Shown here in pieces: positions 1-8,221 of a stretch of DNA of 64,000 nucleotides. A model generated the notes under the pieces. That model did not search any database. It was not told where the DNA came from and saw nothing but the letters and a program-made list of their open reading frames with translations. Position numbers and translations under genes: made by a program. Where the stretch lies: contig NZ_CP166194.1 of the NCBI RefSeq assembly GCF_045679545.1, positions 1,736,001-1,800,000 of the forward strand. The letters are read 5' to 3'. The stretch comes from Enterovibrio sp045679545. Its GTDB lineage: Bacteria > Pseudomonadota > Gammaproteobacteria > Enterobacterales > Vibrionaceae. Each line of letters opens with the position of its first letter. Position 1 is the stretch's first letter.

Positions 1-2
1 AT

Positions 3-884
3 CATCACCCTTTACGTCCACTGCTGGACACACACTTGATGGCGTTGGTTACCAATAACCATACTGGGATCTTTGAAGAGGTGGGTGTTCAAGTTATTGG
101 CGAGGCCGACCCTTATGGCAACCCTTATAACGGTCTGTTGACCGGGGCTATTCAGCGTCTGTCTGGTTTTAGTAGCACCACATTTTTAAACGCCACTGTG
201 CGAAGGAAAAACCATTACCACTTTTTTGAGCACAGCACACCGTTTGATCGAATGGAAGATCCTGCGTTCTCTCAATTGGAGGACTATCCACAACATGATG
301 ACAATCGATTAATGCCAATCATCCATGAATGGGTCGATGGCTACCTTCGCTTGTATTATCACTCTGACCAAGATGTCCGTGATGACAATGAGGTTCAAGC
401 TTTCCTTTATGAAACCACCCATGAAGGCAGAGTTCGCGGCTTCCCCGGCAATGCAGATTCAATCGAAGAACTTGTCGATATTGTCGCAAGGATTGTTTAC
501 TGGATGTCCGTCAACCATGGTTTCACCAGTCTTGCATCGTTCATGAAGTTAGGCGCACTCGGTTTTTATCGCGATCACCCTATAGAGCCGACTCACCCTT
601 ATTCAGAAAGAGATTGGCTCAACGTATGTCCACCGATGAATGTTGGCGCGGGGTTGTTCTTCTTTTCGCGGATCTTTACGGATCTGCCGGAAGACTGGCA
701 CCGCTCTTTGGGTAAATACCCCAAAGGCCAGTTCAAGCATGATTACAACGTCTATCCGTTACTCGATGTTTTCCAATCACAACTTCAGGATCTCGATGAC
801 GAAATACGTGCGAAGAACTCAGAACGCCGCTGGAGTTATGATTTGAGAATGCCTTCAACCATCACGGTCAGCCCTTGGAATTAA
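3..884 (+). CDS. Lipoxygenase family protein, C-terminal part (5' end outside window)
   Basis: Lipoxygenases are non-haem iron dioxygenases that insert O2 into polyunsaturated fatty acids. The reading frame is already open at base 3 and begins with HHPLRPLLDTH, which fits the family's second signature (HP-x3-LL-x2-H). Further on, EWVDGYLRLYY, a D-x-E-x-QAF stretch and the helix RIVYWMSVNHGFTSL match the family's C-terminal catalytic domain. The first two iron-ligand histidines must lie upstream of the window. Two oddities: four residues after the helix histidine, where Asn or His is usual, there is Ser, and the protein ends SPWN rather than with the iron-binding Ile. Activity or metal centre may therefore be atypical. 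The first in-frame ATG, at 36, is internal and not the start. A small exported protein follows 46 bases downstream. Confidence 0.8.
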   Translation, partial: HHPLRPLLDTHLMALVTNNHTGIFEEVGVQVIGEADPYGNPYNGLLTGAIQRLSGFSSTTFLNATVRRKNHYHFFEHSTPFDRMEDPAFSQLEDYPQHDDNRLMPIIHEWVDGYLRLYYHSDQDVRDDNEVQAFLYETTHEGRVRGFPGNADSIEELVDIVARIVYWMSVNHGFTSLASFMKLGALGFYRDHPIEPTHPYSERDWLNVCPPMNVGAGLFFFSRIFTDLPEDWHRSLGKYPKGQFKHDYNVYPLLDVFQSQLQDLDDEIRAKNSERRWSYDLRMPSTITVSPWN

Positions 885-930
885 TGACTTGGAACGACGG
901 CTTTGACATTGAAGTTTTTGGAGACCCAAT

Positions 931-1299
931 ATGAAACAAATTGATTTAACACGAAGAGCAACCATGCGAACCCTTCTCATTGCAGGGGGATCTTGTCTGG
1001 CGCTGTCTCAAATCAACATTTGGAAGCAGCCAAAACGTGCATTAGCGTCAACGACAGACAATGCTAAATCGCTTGCTGCGGCGGAGGAACTCGAATTATC
1101 GTCCCCGGAGCAAGACGTGTTCGTCGCAATAAAGAAAAACCTGACGTACTCAAAAACAGTAAAAGATGAACAGATCGCGGAATTTGCAAAGCGCATTGTT
1201 GACACCAGCCCACCCAACACGGATTTCAAACATGCCTTTTCAAGTTTGCAGAAAGAGTTTCAATTGATGGAATACTTTATTCGCTACATTCATGCGTAG
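931..1299 (+). CDS. Small exported protein downstream of lipoxygenase
   Basis: I do not recognise a named family in this 122-residue protein. Its N-terminus has a twin-arginine-like stretch (LTRRATMR) followed by a hydrophobic run (TLLIAGGSCLALS), so export through Tat or Sec is likely. The Tat consensus is imperfect because the usual Phe is replaced by Thr. The mature part is short, helical and charged, with no cysteines and no evident catalytic motif. It lies 46 bases after the lipoxygenase on the same strand with a terminator downstream, so the two are probably cotranscribed. It could be a partner, chaperone or inhibitor of the enzyme; this is inferred from position only. Confidence 0.65.
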   Translation: MKQIDLTRRATMRTLLIAGGSCLALSQINIWKQPKRALASTTDNAKSLAAAEELELSSPEQDVFVAIKKNLTYSKTVKDEQIAEFAKRIVDTSPPNTDFKHAFSSLQKEFQLMEYFIRYIHA

Positions 1300-1685
1300 A
1301 CATGCGAGGCGGAGTGCTCAAAAAGTAGATAGCGACAACGGTAACCAAGGCTAGGTAACCAATGTGACGTGATGAATAAGCGAGGCTAATACCGTTTAGC
1401 CTCGCTTTTTTGCGTTTTATCGCCTCGCAAAACAAACGGCAATAAGGGACAAGTATTACTGTGTATGGCATATATTTGTTTTTGCCAACCAATCCAGTCA
1501 TATCTTTTCATTTCAGCACTAGGTTTGTGACTCACTCAGCCCAGATTTCCTGGGGTACGCCGCTACAGATAGTCTTATGGCATCCCAAGACAACTCAATT
1601 GTTCAAGTGACACTTAACATCAAATAGCACCTTTCTAGAACATGGAAAGCTCTTGCATTAACGATATGAAATCATGGAGGTCTAG
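1300..1685. other. Intergenic region before fadL-like gene
   Basis: This non-coding stretch holds the terminator of the lipoxygenase unit at 1379-1411 and, at its end, the strong Shine-Dalgarno sequence (ATGGAGGT) of the FadL-like gene. I see no other gene or clear promoter. Confidence 0.5.
1379..1411 (+). terminator. Rho-independent terminator after lipoxygenase unit
   Basis: A perfect 10-bp stem (AGCGAGGCTA with TAGCCTCGCT) closes an 8-base loop and is followed by a run of T. It ends the unit of the lipoxygenase and the small exported protein. Confidence 0.85.
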
Positions 1686-2945
1686 ATGTTAATGTCACAT
1701 CATCACAAAGTGAGATTGAGCCAATCGGCAATATTCATCGCGGCGGCACTCAGCGCAGCGACTGCGAGTGCGGCCGGCTATCAAATTGCCTTCGACTCTG
1801 TCAGCGGGCTAGGACGCGCTTATGCAGGTGAAGCGGCCATTGGCGACAGTGCTTCAGCAATGGGACGAAACCCTGCCCTTATGGCGCTATTCAAGCAGGC
1901 TGAGGTGTCGGGTGCACTGATTTACTTTGACGCCGATATTAGCGTGACGGGCGACAGCCAAGCCTTATCGTCAGATGATACGGTTCCCAATCAGTTTGTC
2001 CCTTCGACGTATTACGTTCAACCCATCGACGAAAAGTTGGCTTTCGGGTTGGGGTTCTATTCCAACTATGGGCTGGGCACTGATTTAAAAGATGACTTCG
2101 CTGCGGGCGATATTGGCGGCGACACTGCGTTACTGTCCGTCAACCTAAACCCTTCTGTTTCTTATCGTATCAATCCTATGTTTAGTGTGGGGGCTGGCGT
2201 TAGCGTGATTTACGCCACGGGGGAAGTGAACCGCCGCTATGGCGCGGCAAATCCAACATCTCCATCAGGGAAAATACTAAGCTGGGAGGCTGATGACTGG
2301 GCGTTTGGATGGAATGTAGGTGCGCTGTTCGAACTGGACAATAACAACCGCTTTGGCCTCGCGTATCGCGCAGGTGTTGATCTGGAACTTGGCGGTGATT
2401 TCACGGACCATACACCCGGTTTGGTCGCGATCCCCAACGGTGGCGTCGCAGACAGCAACTCGAATGTCCCCTTGCCCGCGACAGCAGAGTTTTCTGGTTT
2501 CCATCAACTGACACCACTGTTCGCGGTTCACTACAGTGCGTTTTGGACTCAATGGAGCGATTACACCGAGTTCAAAGCCAGTGGTTCGGGCTGTTCTATC
2601 AACGGCGGAACGTGTTTCGTTAAGCCTGAAAAATATGATGACAGTTGGCGCTGGGCATTAGGGGCAACCTATCAGCTAAACCCAGCCATCAAACTCAGAG
2701 CAGGCATCGCATTAGACGAGAAAGCGGGGGCCACAACCTTGAGCATTCCAGACCAAGATGCATTGTGGTTCTCCACGGGTGTCAACTACCAGCACAGCTC
2801 AGAATGGTCATTTGATCTTGGTCTTGCTTATATGGACAGATCTAACGAAACCTACACCGAGACCAGCCTGTTTGTTGGAGAGCAAACCTATCGCGCAGAA
2901 GGCCATCTTGTGATCCTTGGCGCGCAAGCCAATTACCGTTTTTAG
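1686..2945 (+). CDS. FadL/OmpP1/TodX-family outer-membrane transporter
   Basis: FadL-type beta-barrels import long-chain fatty acids and other hydrophobic molecules across the outer membrane. The 419-residue product has a signal peptide ending near TASAAG. The mature protein begins AAGYQIAFDSVSGLGRAYAG and contains the N-P-A motif (MGRNPALMAL) of the family's N-terminal hatch. It ends in the aromatic residue expected for barrel assembly (NYRF). GGAGGT lies just before the ATG; a second ATG two codons on is possible. The gene faces an acyl-CoA ligase and an aldehyde dehydrogenase and follows a lipoxygenase, so it may import fatty acids or oxidised lipids. The substrate is inferred. Confidence 0.9.
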   Translation: MLMSHHHKVRLSQSAIFIAAALSAATASAAGYQIAFDSVSGLGRAYAGEAAIGDSASAMGRNPALMALFKQAEVSGALIYFDADISVTGDSQALSSDDTVPNQFVPSTYYVQPIDEKLAFGLGFYSNYGLGTDLKDDFAAGDIGGDTALLSVNLNPSVSYRINPMFSVGAGVSVIYATGEVNRRYGAANPTSPSGKILSWEADDWAFGWNVGALFELDNNNRFGLAYRAGVDLELGGDFTDHTPGLVAIPNGGVADSNSNVPLPATAEFSGFHQLTPLFAVHYSAFWTQWSDYTEFKASGSGCSINGGTCFVKPEKYDDSWRWALGATYQLNPAIKLRAGIALDEKAGATTLSIPDQDALWFSTGVNYQHSSEWSFDLGLAYMDRSNETYTETSLFVGEQTYRAEGHLVILGAQANYRF

Positions 2946-3012
2946 AAATGCCGAGACCGTGTTAGCTCACTACCTTGATGCTATATAATTGGATTCAATA
3001 TGAATAACTTCC

Positions 3013-3043
3013 AATAGCCCACTTTGCTGGGCTATTTTTTTAT
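3013..3043 (+). terminator. Terminator of fadL-like gene
   Basis: A 9-bp stem (AATAGCCCA with TGGGCTATT), a 6-base loop and a long T run lie about 70 bases after the FadL-like stop codon. Confidence 0.85.
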
Positions 3044-3151
3044 TTTCGGTTGACACAAAGCGAGATCCCTCTGCCTATTCCCCTTCCACATCATCTTCAA
3101 ACTTCATCGTTACCCCATTGACTTCACGCAACGTGCTTACACGCCCGCAAA

Positions 3152-3183
3152 GAAAAAAAGCCCTAACTGGCTCAAGTTAGGGC
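3152..3183 (-). terminator. Terminator of acyl-CoA ligase gene
   Basis: A 9-bp stem (GCCCTAACT with AGTTAGGGC) has its T tract on the minus strand, about 80 bases after the ligase stop codon. Confidence 0.8.
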
Positions 3184-3260
3184 ATATATCAACCCAAAAA
3201 GGCTCTTTGAGAGTCATTGGGTATAAAAACTGTTGGGATAGCAACAGTAAGAAATTTAGG

Positions 3261-4841
3261 TCATTGTGACTTCGGGTTATCTCTCAGCTCGCGCCGCAGA
3301 ATTTTTCCCACCGCAGATTTCGGTAACTCTTTAACAATAAATATTTTTTTGGGAATTTTATAAGCGGTTAAGTTCTGGCGACAGAACTGTTTGACGTTAT
3401 CTAGTTCAATACGCTCACTGGCGGTGATATAAGCATGCACAGCTTCACCTGTGTCGAGGTCTGACACACCAATCACCGCCACTTCTAACACATCAGGATG
3501 GGAAGACAACACTTGCTCCACCTCGCTTGGGTAAACATTAAACCCTGACACCAAAATCATGTCTTTCAGTCGATCCACAATCTGAATACAACCGTCCTCC
3601 AAGATCATTCCCATATCACCGGTTTTGAAGTAGCCCTCCGGTGTCAATACCTCGGCCGTTTCATCAGGATTGTTCCAATAGCCTTTCATGACTTGTGCGC
3701 CTTTAACCACAATTTGACCGACTTCACCCTGCGCCAACGGCGAATCATTCACATCCCATATCTCTATAGTGGTGCCTATCAGTGGTTGGCCCACCGTGCC
3801 GTAATGCTCATTACCTGGGTGATTGATGCTGATGACAGGTGATGTTTCAGACATGCCATAGCCTTCAGTGATGTTGCCCCCCGTCACGTCCTTCCAGGCA
3901 AGTCGCGCACTATCTATAAGTGCTGTTCCGCCAGACACCGTGATTTTGAGATGGGAGAAATCGAGGTCTCGAAAACCTTGATGCTGACAAAGGCCAACAA
4001 ACAAGGTATTGATCCCAGCCATTCCGGTAAATTTGTGTGGTTTTATTTGCGCCACCATGCCATCTAAATCGCGCGGATTGGGGATCAAAATGTTGGCATT
4101 GCCTTGGGAAAAGAACAGGATCAAATTCACTGCAAAGGCGTAGATATGATAAAGCGGTAAGGGACACACAAAAATCTCTTTGCCCGGTTCAACAACACCA
4201 GAGAGACGTTCATCTAACTGTGCCATATTGCTCAGCACAGAATGGTGCGTTAAACACGCTCCTTTCGCCCGCCCTGTCGTGCCCCCGGTATATTGCAGCA
4301 TGCACACGGCGTCAGTTGGCACTAAAACGGGTACTAAGCTCGCCCCTTCACAACTTTCTATCGCGTGATTCAAATCAGCCTGATTAATGTCTTTCTCGCA
4401 GTTAATCTGAGGTAACTCGCCACCAGAAGTACACACCACGACTTCAATGTCCGTTTCATCAATAATGTCTGACAGTTTATCTGCGAGCGGAGAAAAAATA
4501 ACAATGGCCTTCGCGCCCGAATCAGAGCATTGATGGAGCATTTCTCTCGGCGTATACAGTGGATTGGTATTCACCAAAACGAGCCCTGCTCGCAGGGCCG
4601 CAAATGCAACAATCGGAAAATCCAAGATGTTAGGTAGCTGAATGGCGATGCGATCACCAGGTTGTAAAGCGGTATAACGTTGAAACCAAACCGCCAATGC
4701 ACGTGATTTCTCCTCCACTTGTCGATAGGTTAATTGTGCAGGGCCGCAATAAAAAGCGGTCTTATCGCCATTGCTCTCGCAGGCTTTCACTATGAACTGC
4801 GCCAAATTTGTCGTGTTATTTTCCTGTTCACTTCCTAACAT
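3261..4841 (-). CDS. Long-chain fatty acid-CoA ligase (AMP-binding superfamily)
   Basis: This enzyme activates fatty acids with ATP and CoA to acyl-CoA. The product is 526 residues. The AMP-binding P-loop YTGGTTGRAKG is near residue 185, the GYGMSETSP adenylate motif and the GYFKTGDMG hinge region follow, and the C-terminal lysine motif is SAVGKILRREL. The ATG at 4841 is chosen over an upstream in-frame GTG at 4865 because AAGGAG sits eight bases before it. It is resident FadD-like rather than certain FadD, since vibrios carry several paralogues. It lies about 100 bases downstream of the aldehyde dehydrogenase on the same strand, and the two could convert an aldehyde to an acid and then to an acyl-CoA. 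Confidence 0.9.
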   Translation of the reverse strand: MLGSEQENNTTNLAQFIVKACESNGDKTAFYCGPAQLTYRQVEEKSRALAVWFQRYTALQPGDRIAIQLPNILDFPIVAFAALRAGLVLVNTNPLYTPREMLHQCSDSGAKAIVIFSPLADKLSDIIDETDIEVVVCTSGGELPQINCEKDINQADLNHAIESCEGASLVPVLVPTDAVCMLQYTGGTTGRAKGACLTHHSVLSNMAQLDERLSGVVEPGKEIFVCPLPLYHIYAFAVNLILFFSQGNANILIPNPRDLDGMVAQIKPHKFTGMAGINTLFVGLCQHQGFRDLDFSHLKITVSGGTALIDSARLAWKDVTGGNITEGYGMSETSPVISINHPGNEHYGTVGQPLIGTTIEIWDVNDSPLAQGEVGQIVVKGAQVMKGYWNNPDETAEVLTPEGYFKTGDMGMILEDGCIQIVDRLKDMILVSGFNVYPSEVEQVLSSHPDVLEVAVIGVSDLDTGEAVHAYITASERIELDNVKQFCRQNLTAYKIPKKIFIVKELPKSAVGKILRRELRDNPKSQ

Positions 4842-4943
4842 GTCACATTCTCCTTTTCTTCTCACCCAGCCAAGCAGCGCTCGCTAACTGCGCATTCTTC
4901 GTCATCCAATTGCGCGTCAAATGTTGCGTCATTGAACGAACGG

Positions 4944-6401
4944 TTAGCGAATAAAAAACCGATAGAACAATTGATGAACCCGCTTTCCGTAGGGAGGAAA
5001 CAGCATGTCCGCGAAAAATAATTTGCCACGACTAAATACCGATTTAGCATGTGAGAAGGTTCGAAAACCTTCAACTCCGTGATAACTGCCTATTCCTGAA
5101 TCACCAATACCACCAAACGGCAGATCATCGACCACCACATGAAAGGCGGCATCGTTGATACACACCCCACCGGCATGGGTGTTGTTTAGCACCGTATTTT
5201 GAAAGTGCTTGTCGAAGCTTTGAATGTAAAGACCCAGCGGACGCGGGTTAGCATTGATATCGTCAATAACGTCACTGAGATCGTCATAACCTATGATGGG
5301 TAAAATGGGGCCAAATATCTCTTCTTGCATCACTTTCATAGTGCGGTTACTGCCTATCACTAGCGTGAGCGGCATGTAACACTCTGCAGACTCAGTAGAA
5401 ACGTCACCTAACGGGATCACTTCAACACCGTGTGATTTGGCATCCTCTATGTATTCATTTAAGCGCTGATATTGGCGACGGTTGATGATGCGGGTGCGCT
5501 CTGAAAACCCATCCGTTGAGGGGTACATGGCTTGATAACGCATGCGAAGCGCGGCAACCAACTCGGCCACACGGTGCGTGGGACAGTAAACATAATCTGG
5601 AGACACGCAAGTCTGCCCTGCATTCATGGTTTTGCCGTAGATAAAACGCTTTACCGCTTCATCGATTGAGATCTTGTCGTCAATGATGACGGGAGATTTT
5701 CCGCCTAACTCTAGCGTGACGGGCACAAGGTTTTCGGCAGCGGCTTTCATCACATAACGGCCGACTTCGGTCGAGCCTGTAAACAGAATATGATCGAACG
5801 TCAATGCTGAAAACGCCTGCGCTATATTCGTATCCCCCTGAATGACCGCAACTTTGTCGGGTTCAAAAATGTCAGACAACATGTTCTCAAGCACAGCATT
5901 GGTGTTAGGCGTGTACTCTGAGGCTTTGATCATGGCGCGGTTCCCCGCAGCCAAAGCCGCCACTAGCGGGCCTAACGTTAAAAATACGGGATAATTCCAA
6001 GGTGAAATAATGCCGACCACCCCTTTTGGCTGAAAGACAACTTGCGCATGAGCAGGCTGAAAGACAATACCCACCGCGCGTTTTTGCGGTTTCATCCAAC
6101 CTTTCAAGTGTTTAAGGGTGTAATCAATCGACGAAATTGAAGAAAAGATGTCGCCTAATAAGCTCTCGTCATGGCTTCTATATTGGAAGTCCTTTTCTAG
6201 GGCATTCAGCAAATCCTGCTTTCGCTGCAAGACACTTTGCTTAAGACGCTTCAGAGCCAACACTCTTTCGTCATAGCTAGGAAAACGGTCGCGATCGAAC
6301 GCATGTTTCTGTGCTTCAAACAATTGCCTCATTCGCTCATTCTCGGAAAAAGCCATTGGCTCCGCCATTGGGATGTCATGGACTTGCTCTACATTGCTCA
6401 T
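4944..6401 (-). CDS. Aldehyde dehydrogenase, coniferyl-aldehyde dehydrogenase-like
   Basis: NAD(P)-dependent aldehyde dehydrogenases oxidise aldehydes to acids. The 485-residue protein contains the PWNYP coenzyme-fold motif, the catalytic-base motif LELGGKSP (Glu near residue 230), the nucleophile motif NAGQTC (Cys near 264) and EEIFGPILP. The frame stays open a further 78 codons upstream, but the ATG at 6401 is preceded by AAGGAG at good spacing, and homology begins after it. The C-terminal part (VDDLPFGGIGDSG) resembles membrane-associated fatty or aromatic aldehyde dehydrogenases. It lies between an AraC regulator and an acyl-CoA ligase. Fatty aldehydes from lipid peroxides are plausible substrates, but this is inference. 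Confidence 0.9.
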   Translation of the reverse strand: MSNVEQVHDIPMAEPMAFSENERMRQLFEAQKHAFDRDRFPSYDERVLALKRLKQSVLQRKQDLLNALEKDFQYRSHDESLLGDIFSSISSIDYTLKHLKGWMKPQKRAVGIVFQPAHAQVVFQPKGVVGIISPWNYPVFLTLGPLVAALAAGNRAMIKASEYTPNTNAVLENMLSDIFEPDKVAVIQGDTNIAQAFSALTFDHILFTGSTEVGRYVMKAAAENLVPVTLELGGKSPVIIDDKISIDEAVKRFIYGKTMNAGQTCVSPDYVYCPTHRVAELVAALRMRYQAMYPSTDGFSERTRIINRRQYQRLNEYIEDAKSHGVEVIPLGDVSTESAECYMPLTLVIGSNRTMKVMQEEIFGPILPIIGYDDLSDVIDDINANPRPLGLYIQSFDKHFQNTVLNNTHAGGVCINDAAFHVVVDDLPFGGIGDSGIGSYHGVEGFRTFSHAKSVFSRGKLFFADMLFPPYGKRVHQLFYRFFIR

Positions 6402-6685
6402 TGAATAGAAACTCCTTGTATGACGACAAACATGATCCAAACGAATCACTGAGTACCGACGTGACCATGCTTCCAATATGGCGTAGATCGCGCGGGGTAC
6501 GATTGTTAATTTGCGCCAAAGAGTTATCCCATAGCTTAGCTGCATAGGATCAGACGGAGAATAGTATTTAAGCAGAGATGAAAACGGCCCAATTTGGGCC
6601 AAAATATAGGGAAGCCAAATCAATAATGTCGGCATACGTGGTAAAGAAAAGCGATTCCCTACGCGTTAATAGCGATAAATATTAG

Positions 6686-7744
6686 CTATGCTCTCGCATG
6701 AATATGCTCAACCACGTTTGAAGAAAGGTAACTATGGCGATACTCACCGGGTGCACACCCTTCCCAACGACGAAAAGCGCGATTAAAGTTCGCCACGTTT
6801 GAAAAGCCCACCAAGTAACCAATTTCGCTAATACTCATGTGTGGCTGCTTAATGTAGTTCAGGGTTAACCGCTTGCGGGTGTTATCTAAGATATCTTTGT
6901 AGCAGGTGCCTTGCTCACTTAACTTTCGCTGCAAGTTTCGTAGGCTCAACCCAAGATGCTTCGCGATATCTGCCTGAGAAGGCGCACCTACAGGCAACTC
7001 CTCAAGGATTTTGCTTTCAATCAGGTATGTCAGATTAGTTTTGTCCACCCTGCTCATGAACTTATTGAGCACGTCAATATGCAGCTGATTAATCACAGGG
7101 TTATTGCCAAAGGCCCTTTCGTTCGCTTGTTGCAAGTTGAGCACAACAGCGTTGCGCTCAGAACCATATTCGACAGGACAATTGAGGAACTCAGATACGA
7201 CGGGGCAATTTTCTTTTAAACGATCGAAGGTGCATTCTATTTTGATGGGATTCACGTCCCCGCCCACCAGATCTCGCGACACCTGAACCAATGTCGCCAA
7301 AAACGATTCGATTAAATCAGGCGAAAGTACAAGACGGCCACTATCGGCATACTTATATACCAGTAACTCAACAACAAGCTCACCATTAGATTCATAGGTC
7401 TGCATATTGCAGCAGTTCGAAACCACACGTTTGTATTGGCTGACTCGCTCTAATGCTTCTCTCAAGCTAAATGAAGATTGAACCGCATACCCAAGCGCAT
7501 GCAGTGCTGAAGGGTGAAAACAACGTGCTACTTCAATGTTGAACGCCCGAGTACCAACTTGCTTGTTACAATAAGCAAATAGATTTCCGAGGCTTTCAAC
7601 ACAAATCCTTCCTTCAGGATCATTCACTTCGACAGGATCAATATCAAACATCTCCAGCGTTTCCACTGGATCAATACCTAGCGCCTTCATTGCTCGAGTG
7701 ACCGGAATAATCCAACCACTCAACGTAGAATAATATGCGTTCAT
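6686..7744 (-). CDS. AraC-family transcriptional regulator with AraC-type N-terminal domain (OruR/ArgR-like layout)
   Basis: The 352-residue protein has a long N-terminal sensing domain of the 'arabinose-binding domain of AraC' type and a C-terminal double helix-turn-helix (SQADIAKHLGLSLRNLQRKL, then ISEIGYLVGFSNVANFNRAF). The ATG at 7744 is chosen over an in-frame TTG at 7840 because AGGAAG precedes it at normal spacing. It sits at the head of the minus-strand order regulator, aldehyde dehydrogenase, acyl-CoA ligase, and probably controls those genes and perhaps itself. The effector is unknown; a fatty acid or aldehyde would fit the neighbours. Confidence 0.88.
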   Translation of the reverse strand: MNAYYSTLSGWIIPVTRAMKALGIDPVETLEMFDIDPVEVNDPEGRICVESLGNLFAYCNKQVGTRAFNIEVARCFHPSALHALGYAVQSSFSLREALERVSQYKRVVSNCCNMQTYESNGELVVELLVYKYADSGRLVLSPDLIESFLATLVQVSRDLVGGDVNPIKIECTFDRLKENCPVVSEFLNCPVEYGSERNAVVLNLQQANERAFGNNPVINQLHIDVLNKFMSRVDKTNLTYLIESKILEELPVGAPSQADIAKHLGLSLRNLQRKLSEQGTCYKDILDNTRKRLTLNYIKQPHMSISEIGYLVGFSNVANFNRAFRRWEGCAPGEYRHSYLSSNVVEHIHARA

Positions 7745-8221
7745 GTCACTGACTTCCTGATACAACCGTTTAATTGTTACCAGCTTGTTTCTGGTTGTAA
7801 AGCCTACGAGTTCTTGTTTGGTGGTCACTGATATTGTCAAATTGAAAAAAAATTGTGCAGCAACAATAAGTAGATGTCACTTCGGTGATTTTGAGGCCTC
7901 TCAACTTATCGCAATTTTTACAACAAATTCTCTAAATTGAGACAATAAAACTGCTTCGTTGCCACCTTTACGGACGTTGTCGCTTTGCTTTGGTATCAGG
8001 TTATCCTACGCGTCTGAAAAGCGGAGAAATGAGCTAAGAGCGAAGACAACACCAAGATCACTTTCTATTCATTATTTCCTTTGCGTGACTTAGCTCCCAC
8101 ATCTGTTATTTGTTAAATAAATCTGTATAATTCGCCGCCTATTCATTCGTGCTTTAATTTCAGTTGATTTGGCCACTCTCGCAAAGCGATTTGCCAATCT
8201 TATATACCTAGGAATACTTCA
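7745..8221. other. Divergent promoter region between AraC regulator and ybiT
   Basis: This 477-base AT-rich stretch separates two divergent genes. A TATAAT hexamer at 8126-8131 on the plus strand, about 90 bases before ybiT, could be its -10 box, but the -35 (CTGTTA at 8103-8108) is poor. No open frame or stable RNA was recognised. Confidence 0.35.

Larger units (their letters stand above)
2946..3260. other. Intergenic region between convergent fadL-like and acyl-CoA ligase genes
   Basis: Two terminators face each other here, a plus-strand one at 3013-3043 and a minus-strand one at 3152-3183. I see no further gene or RNA. Confidence 0.5.

Noticed and set aside
6402..6635. A 78-residue N-terminal extension of the aldehyde dehydrogenase
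   Set aside because: The ATG at 6401 has AAGGAG at good spacing and family similarity starts after it. The extension is probably an accidental open frame.
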